The position numbers were made by a program, and so were the translations under genes. From contig JAHJUH010000046.1 of NCBI GenBank assembly GCA_018829245.1, forward strand, positions 1 through 9,477: 9,477 nucleotides of DNA, written 5' to 3'. Origin of the DNA: Patescibacteria group bacterium. GTDB taxonomy: Bacteria > Patescibacteriota > Minisyncoccia > Portnoybacterales > UBA2143. The notes beneath the pieces were generated by a model. That model was not told where the DNA came from. It made no database searches and worked only from the letters and a program-made list of their open reading frames with translations. Positions 5,983-9,477 of the stretch are shown here, piece by piece (the first letter of the stretch is position 1; every line of letters begins with the position of its first letter).

Positions 5983-6684
5983 TTATTTAGCTGCATGTTG
6001 ATTAGCTACTCTTTGATCAGAAATAATTCGGCCGTCTTTTAAAATTATAATTCGCTGAGCGCATTCAGCCACATATTTTTCATGAGTAACCATTAAAATA
6101 GTATGACCTTCTTCATTTAAATCTTGTAAAACTTCCATTACTTCTTGGCCTGATTTGCTGTCTAAATTACCAGTTGGTTCATCAGCTAAAATTAAGCGCG
6201 GCTGATTAATTAAAGCTCTTACAATTGCCACTCTTTGCTGTTCTCCGCCAGAAAGCTGATTAGGACGATGATTAATCCGATGAGATAAACCTACTTTATC
6301 TAAAAGCTGTCTAGCTTTTTCCTCAGCTTCTTTACTATCTATATCTGGAGTATAAATAGTTGGCAAAAGAACATTATCTAAAACAGAGGTTCTAGCCAAA
6401 AGATTATATGATTGAAAGATAAAACCAACTTTTTGATTTCTAATTTGAGCTAATTTATCATCATCAAATTCACTTATATTCTCCTTATCAAAAAAATATT
6501 CTCCAGATGTTGCTCTGTCTAAAAATCCGATTATATGCATTAAGGTTGACTTTCCTGAACCAGAAGAGCCCATTACTGCAATAAACTCTCCTTGTTTGAT
6601 ATCAAAAGAAACCCCGTGTAAAGCCGGGGTAACCAATTCTTCATCAATATAATCTTTGGTAATGTTTTCTAATTTTATTAACAT
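5983..6684 (-). CDS. MacB/LolD-type ABC transporter ATP-binding protein
   Basis: A 233-residue stand-alone cytoplasmic ATPase that powers the two permeases encoded downstream. All ABC motifs are intact: A-loop Tyr12, Walker A GSSGSGKST (39-47), Q-loop Gln91 (FIFQSYNLLARTSVLDNV, typical of the MacB/LolD group), signature LSGGEQQ (144-150), Walker B LILADE (164-169, catalytic Glu169), D-loop GNLDS and switch His201 (VTHE). The length is normal for this family. The ATG lies 4 bp after the stop of the MacA-like gene, with a weak GAGAGA ribosome site inside that gene's end, so the two are probably coupled. After its stop comes the 62-bp palindrome. The family is confident from motifs and gene order; the name (macB, yknY or lolD) cannot be fixed because these differ mainly by context. 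Confidence 0.96.
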   Translation of the reverse strand: MLIKLENITKDYIDEELVTPALHGVSFDIKQGEFIAVMGSSGSGKSTLMHIIGFLDRATSGEYFFDKENISEFDDDKLAQIRNQKVGFIFQSYNLLARTSVLDNVLLPTIYTPDIDSKEAEEKARQLLDKVGLSHRINHRPNQLSGGEQQRVAIVRALINQPRLILADEPTGNLDSKSGQEVMEVLQDLNEEGHTILMVTHEKYVAECAQRIIILKDGRIISDQRVANQHAAK

Positions 6685-6688
6685 AAAA

Positions 6689-8302
6689 TTATCTCTCTAT
6701 AATCACCTCTTGATTCTCTTCTAATCCGCTAAGAATTTCTACCCTTGTTTCTCCTTCTAATCCAATAGTTATTGTCTTCTCTTCTCGCTTTCCATCTTCC
6801 ATAACTATAACATATTTCCGTCCATCTATTTCCTTAATGCTGTAATAAGGGAGATACAAAATATTTTCTTTTTTATCTGTTTCAATATCTAAATTAACTG
6901 TCATGCCTGATTTAATCCTTTCATCTTCTACGTCAAAAATAGAAGTTGTCTTGTAATAAATCACTCCGGAAACAATTGTTTCAGCTGGGTCAATTTTAAC
7001 AATCTGGCCAGTAAATTTTTCATCTGGTCCTAAGGCATCTAATGTCATATCTATTCCATCCCCTAAATTAACTTTTGAAATTTCTGTTTCTGAAATATTA
7101 GCTTCAATTTGAAAATTACCTGTGCTAATCATTGAAATAATTATTAAATTAGCTTGAGCTGTTTCTCCTTCTTCTTTATTTATGACAGTAATAACTCCAT
7201 TTGTTGGAGCTTTTAAAATGGTCTTATTGATTTTTTCATAAATCTGAAGGATATTTGCTTGAGCTTGATTAACTTCTGCCTGAGCTAAATCAATATCAGT
7301 TTGCCTGGGACCAGCTTTTTTCAAAGTCAATTCATCTTTAGCTTTATTAAGATTGGTTTTAGCTGTATTTAAATTAGCTTCTGCTGTATTAATATTTGCC
7401 TGATTAGTTATTTTAGTTGAACTAATTGATTGTTCAGCTGAAGTTAAATTAACCAATTGATTATCAATACTAGCTCTTTCTGTATCAATACTTGTTTCAT
7501 CAGCTGATGAAACTGAATTACTAACACTTGGGTCATCTAAAGCTGCTCTCAAATAAGCTAAAGCGTTCCTAGTGCTAATAACAGCTGTTTTTATTGAATT
7601 TAAAGCTGAATCAATATTATTATGCATAGGGTTATTATCAGCTACATCTAAATAATCTTCAGCTATAGATAAATCATTTTTAGCCACGCTTTCTTTGTCT
7701 TTAACAGCAATAGACAATTGACTGCTGCCATTAAAATAGTTTTTTCTAACTCCAGCAAAAATTATTAATAAGGCCTGATCAGTTACTGTATAAGCTGTTT
7801 TAACAGAATCTAAAGCATCTTCATAAGCAACATTTAAATCATTATCTACATCAGCTTGAGCATCAATTAATGCTTGTTCTTTGTTAAATACCTCTATTTG
7901 AGTATTATCAACTGCTGCTTGATAAACTTGAATATCTTCTGGCCTGCTGCCAGCTAAGGTCTGGGCTAATTTTGCTTGAGTAATATCTAAAGCTGCTTGA
8001 TTAGATTTAAGCTGAGCATTTAATTCAGCTGTATTTAATCTAATTAAAACCTGATCAGTTGAAACTCTATCGCCAACTTTTGTTTCAATCCTGCTTATTT
8101 TCCCTTGATTTTCAAATTGCAAATCTATTTGCTTGGCTGGAATAACTGTGCCAGTAACTGAAACATTCTGAATAACATCCCCTCTAGAAACAACTTCTGT
8201 GGTATAGGGCAGTTCTTTTTCTCCAAAGATTCCTTGATAAGCAAAATAAAGGCCTATTAGACCAATAATAATACTGATAACAATAATTATTTTCTTTTTC
8301 AT
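6689..8302 (-). CDS. MacA/HlyD-family periplasmic adaptor (membrane fusion protein), unusually long
   Basis: This 537-residue adaptor is likely to link the ABC permeases to the envelope outside the cytoplasmic membrane. An N-terminal Lys-rich start and one TM helix (about 4-22) anchor it. The first half of the lipoyl domain is at about 44-90 (VSVTGTVIPAKQIDLQF, GKISRIETKVGDRVSTDQVLIRL); the second half is at about 361-392 (TILKAPTNGVITVINKEEGETA). Between them lies an Ala/Asn/Gln-rich, heptad-like coiled-coil region of about 270 residues, with similar segments at each end (LAGSRPEDI at 116-124, KAGPRQTDI at 329-337), as expected for a helical hairpin. A beta-barrel and membrane-proximal domain follow (about 395-537). 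E. coli MacA has about 370 residues; most of the extra length is in the hairpin. There is no lipobox cysteine and no TolC-like gene nearby. It starts 10 bp after the SIMPL gene and ends 4 bp before the ATPase. Confidence 0.92.
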   Translation of the reverse strand: MKKKIIIVISIIIGLIGLYFAYQGIFGEKELPYTTEVVSRGDVIQNVSVTGTVIPAKQIDLQFENQGKISRIETKVGDRVSTDQVLIRLNTAELNAQLKSNQAALDITQAKLAQTLAGSRPEDIQVYQAAVDNTQIEVFNKEQALIDAQADVDNDLNVAYEDALDSVKTAYTVTDQALLIIFAGVRKNYFNGSSQLSIAVKDKESVAKNDLSIAEDYLDVADNNPMHNNIDSALNSIKTAVISTRNALAYLRAALDDPSVSNSVSSADETSIDTERASIDNQLVNLTSAEQSISSTKITNQANINTAEANLNTAKTNLNKAKDELTLKKAGPRQTDIDLAQAEVNQAQANILQIYEKINKTILKAPTNGVITVINKEEGETAQANLIIISMISTGNFQIEANISETEISKVNLGDGIDMTLDALGPDEKFTGQIVKIDPAETIVSGVIYYKTTSIFDVEDERIKSGMTVNLDIETDKKENILYLPYYSIKEIDGRKYVIVMEDGKREEKTITIGLEGETRVEILSGLEENQEVIIER

Positions 8303-8312
8303 AACTTATAAT

Positions 8313-9125
8313 TTAATTAATTTCATAAATAATACTAACTGTAACTTCAATTTTATTTTGACCTGTTTCTATTTGTGGGGCTTCAATTGCTCCACCTCCG
8401 CCAATACCAACTGATTTTTCCATCATATAATCATAATTAGGCAATTGACTGCCTTCATTAAAATCAATAATTCTTCCTAAGCTTACTCCTAATTGATTAG
8501 CTAATTTTTTAGCTTTATCTTTAGTTTTATCAATTGCTTCTTTTCTAACCTGCTCTTTTAGTTCATCTTCATCGTCAATGGTAAACTGCAAACTACTAAC
8601 TTGATTAGCTCCAGCACCTGTTGCTTTTTGAATAATTTCCCCTATTTTATCTAAATCACGAATTTTAACTTGAAGAGATTGAATTATTTCATAACCAGCT
8701 AAAACCTGCCTGCCAGAAGGATAAACAAGATCGTCTCTGATATAATCATAGCGAGGATAAATATTAAAATTCACTGTTTTTAAATCTTCTTTTTCAACTC
8801 CTGCTTCTTTTATTGAATCAATAACTAAATTCATTTGCTTTGTGTTTTCAGTCATGGCTTGAGCCACAGTCTTTTTTTCAGTTTTAACTGAAAAACTTAT
8901 TAAAGCTAAATCTGGTTTGGCATATATCTCGGCACTATCAGAAACAACAATGGTACTTCTTGACTCAATTTCTTCTCCAATGTATTTCCCTTGTTTAATC
9001 TTATTCTGAATATCAACAATTCCTGAAATGGTTAATATAAATAAGAAAGCAATCAATACTTTAGCTAAAAGAATAAAAATAAAGTGGTGTTTATCTTTTG
9101 AATAAATTTTTTTTAAAAATTCCAT
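8313..9125 (-). CDS. Membrane-anchored SIMPL (DUF541, YggE/BP26-like) protein
   Basis: A 270-residue protein with one N-terminal TM helix (about 14-36) and an extracytoplasmic SIMPL domain (about 57-269). Diagnostic stretches are SAEIYAKPDLALISFSVKTEKKTVAQAM (64-91), the KEDLKTVNFNIYPRYDY region (112-128), GYEIIQSLQVKIRDLDKIGEII (144-165), GANQVSSLQFTIDD (172-185) and a helix rich in Lys/Asp/Ala leading to GVSLGRIIDFNE (213-224). YggE-type proteins are linked to oxidative stress defence, and BP26 of Brucella assembles into channel-like oligomers; the biochemical role is not settled. A Gly-rich GIGGGG loop occurs at 240-245. ATG 9125 is preceded by AAAGGAAA at 9138-9131. It lies 10 bp before the MacA-like gene. 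Inference: it acts in the envelope with the exporter. Confidence 0.92.
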   Translation of the reverse strand: MEFLKKIYSKDKHHFIFILLAKVLIAFLFILTISGIVDIQNKIKQGKYIGEEIESRSTIVVSDSAEIYAKPDLALISFSVKTEKKTVAQAMTENTKQMNLVIDSIKEAGVEKEDLKTVNFNIYPRYDYIRDDLVYPSGRQVLAGYEIIQSLQVKIRDLDKIGEIIQKATGAGANQVSSLQFTIDDEDELKEQVRKEAIDKTKDKAKKLANQLGVSLGRIIDFNEGSQLPNYDYMMEKSVGIGGGGAIEAPQIETGQNKIEVTVSIIYEIN

Positions 9126-9144
9126 ATTAATTTCCTTTCTTTTA

Positions 9145-9477
9145 TTATCTAATCGCCTTTAAAAATGGCTGAATTATTTTATCGACAAATTCTAAACAAC
9201 TTTCTCTGTCTAAATAAAACCAGCCAATAAAAGCAATTATTAAAATAAGGATTAAAATTCCTAAAAATGAACGACTGATAAAAAGACGAAAAAATTTACT
9301 AATCCAAAGTTTTCTTTCTGATTTTTCCATTTTATCTAATTTTTCTTCTAAGCTAAAATCATAATATTTGTAAAATTCAACCTTATCTATTAAAAATTTC
9401 TTGAGATTATCTTGATAAAATCTGCTATCAGGATTTTGTTCTAATAATAGCAAAAGACCAGCAAATTTAATTGCTTC
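9145..9477 (-). CDS. C-terminal part of an unrecognised single-pass membrane protein (5' end beyond window)
   Basis: The reading frame is open to the right edge, with residues EAIKFAGLL before the first possible start (TTG at 9453), so the gene most likely begins outside the window. The 110 residues seen comprise a polar, charged region with helical character (NPDSRFYQDNLKKFLIDKVEF, then SLEEKLDKMEKSERKLW), a single strong TM helix of about 20 residues (SFLGILILILIIAFIGWFYL) and a short tail with DRESCLEFVDKIIQPFLKAIR. The basic stretch before the helix suggests that the N-terminal part is cytoplasmic. I do not recognise the family. It ends 19 bp before the SIMPL gene on the same strand, so it probably belongs to the same operon and may be another membrane component or a regulator of the exporter. 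Confidence 0.7.
   Translation of the reverse strand, partial: EAIKFAGLLLLLEQNPDSRFYQDNLKKFLIDKVEFYKYYDFSLEEKLDKMEKSERKLWISKFFRLFISRSFLGILILILIIAFIGWFYLDRESCLEFVDKIIQPFLKAIR

Noticed and set aside
8303..8310. TATAAGT before the start codons of the adaptor (8303-8309) and second permease (4621-4627) as internal promoters
   Set aside because: Such short AT-rich strings are expected by chance here, no convincing -35 box accompanies them, and the genes are tightly packed in an operon.
9145..9453. A complete 102-residue gene starting at TTG 9453
   Set aside because: The frame continues upstream with sensible residues to the window edge and there is no ribosome site before the TTG, so the gene is treated as a partial one running beyond 9477.

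Overview
This is an AT-rich stretch (roughly two thirds A+T by eye) in which every supported gene lies on the minus strand, so it is read from right to left. The combination of low GC, compact spacing, a split MacAB-like ABC system, a SIMPL-domain protein, a thioredoxin-like/CcdA-like membrane fusion and a short family II pyrophosphatase suggests a bacterium, possibly of the Patescibacteria/CPR (Parcubacteria-like). That placement is an inference from gene style only; there is no rRNA or other marker. The genetic code looks standard, because TGA ends ppaC and the small membrane protein gene.

In transcription order there are two blocks. Block 1 (9477 to about 3021) looks like one operon: the 3' end of an unrecognised single-pass membrane protein, a membrane-anchored SIMPL/DUF541 protein, a long MacA-like adaptor, a MacB-type ATPase, two tandem MacB/FtsX-type permeases, and an 85-residue two-helix membrane protein with a very strong Shine-Dalgarno sequence. 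A clear intrinsic terminator closes it at 3021-3058. Together these genes most likely encode a tripartite-type ABC exporter or envelope remodelling machine of the MacAB/YknXYZ kind, with ATPase and permease on separate chains and two different permeases that could form a heterodimer.

Block 2 (3014 to 1) starts just after that terminator with a good sigma70-like promoter. Its -10 box is placed so that transcription would begin at or next to the ppaC start codon, giving a possibly leaderless mRNA. It holds ppaC (family II inorganic pyrophosphatase), mnmA (tRNA 2-thiouridylase, overlapping ppaC by 4 bp) and a secreted/membrane thioredoxin-like protein fused to a CcdA/DsbD-like electron-transfer membrane domain, cut by the left edge.

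The most unusual feature is a palindromic element of about 60 bp present twice. One copy (5918-5979) is a perfect 62-bp palindrome inside the exporter operon, between the ATPase and the first permease. The other (910-970) is slightly decayed and supplies the last codons and stop codon of mnmA; part of it is duplicated in tandem just upstream of the thiol-disulfide gene. Both are built from a 13-bp unit, AAGGA-N3-TCCTT, which also occurs alone at 5895-5907. This looks like a REP/MITE-type non-autonomous repeat family. No gene-free stretch exceeds 100 bp.
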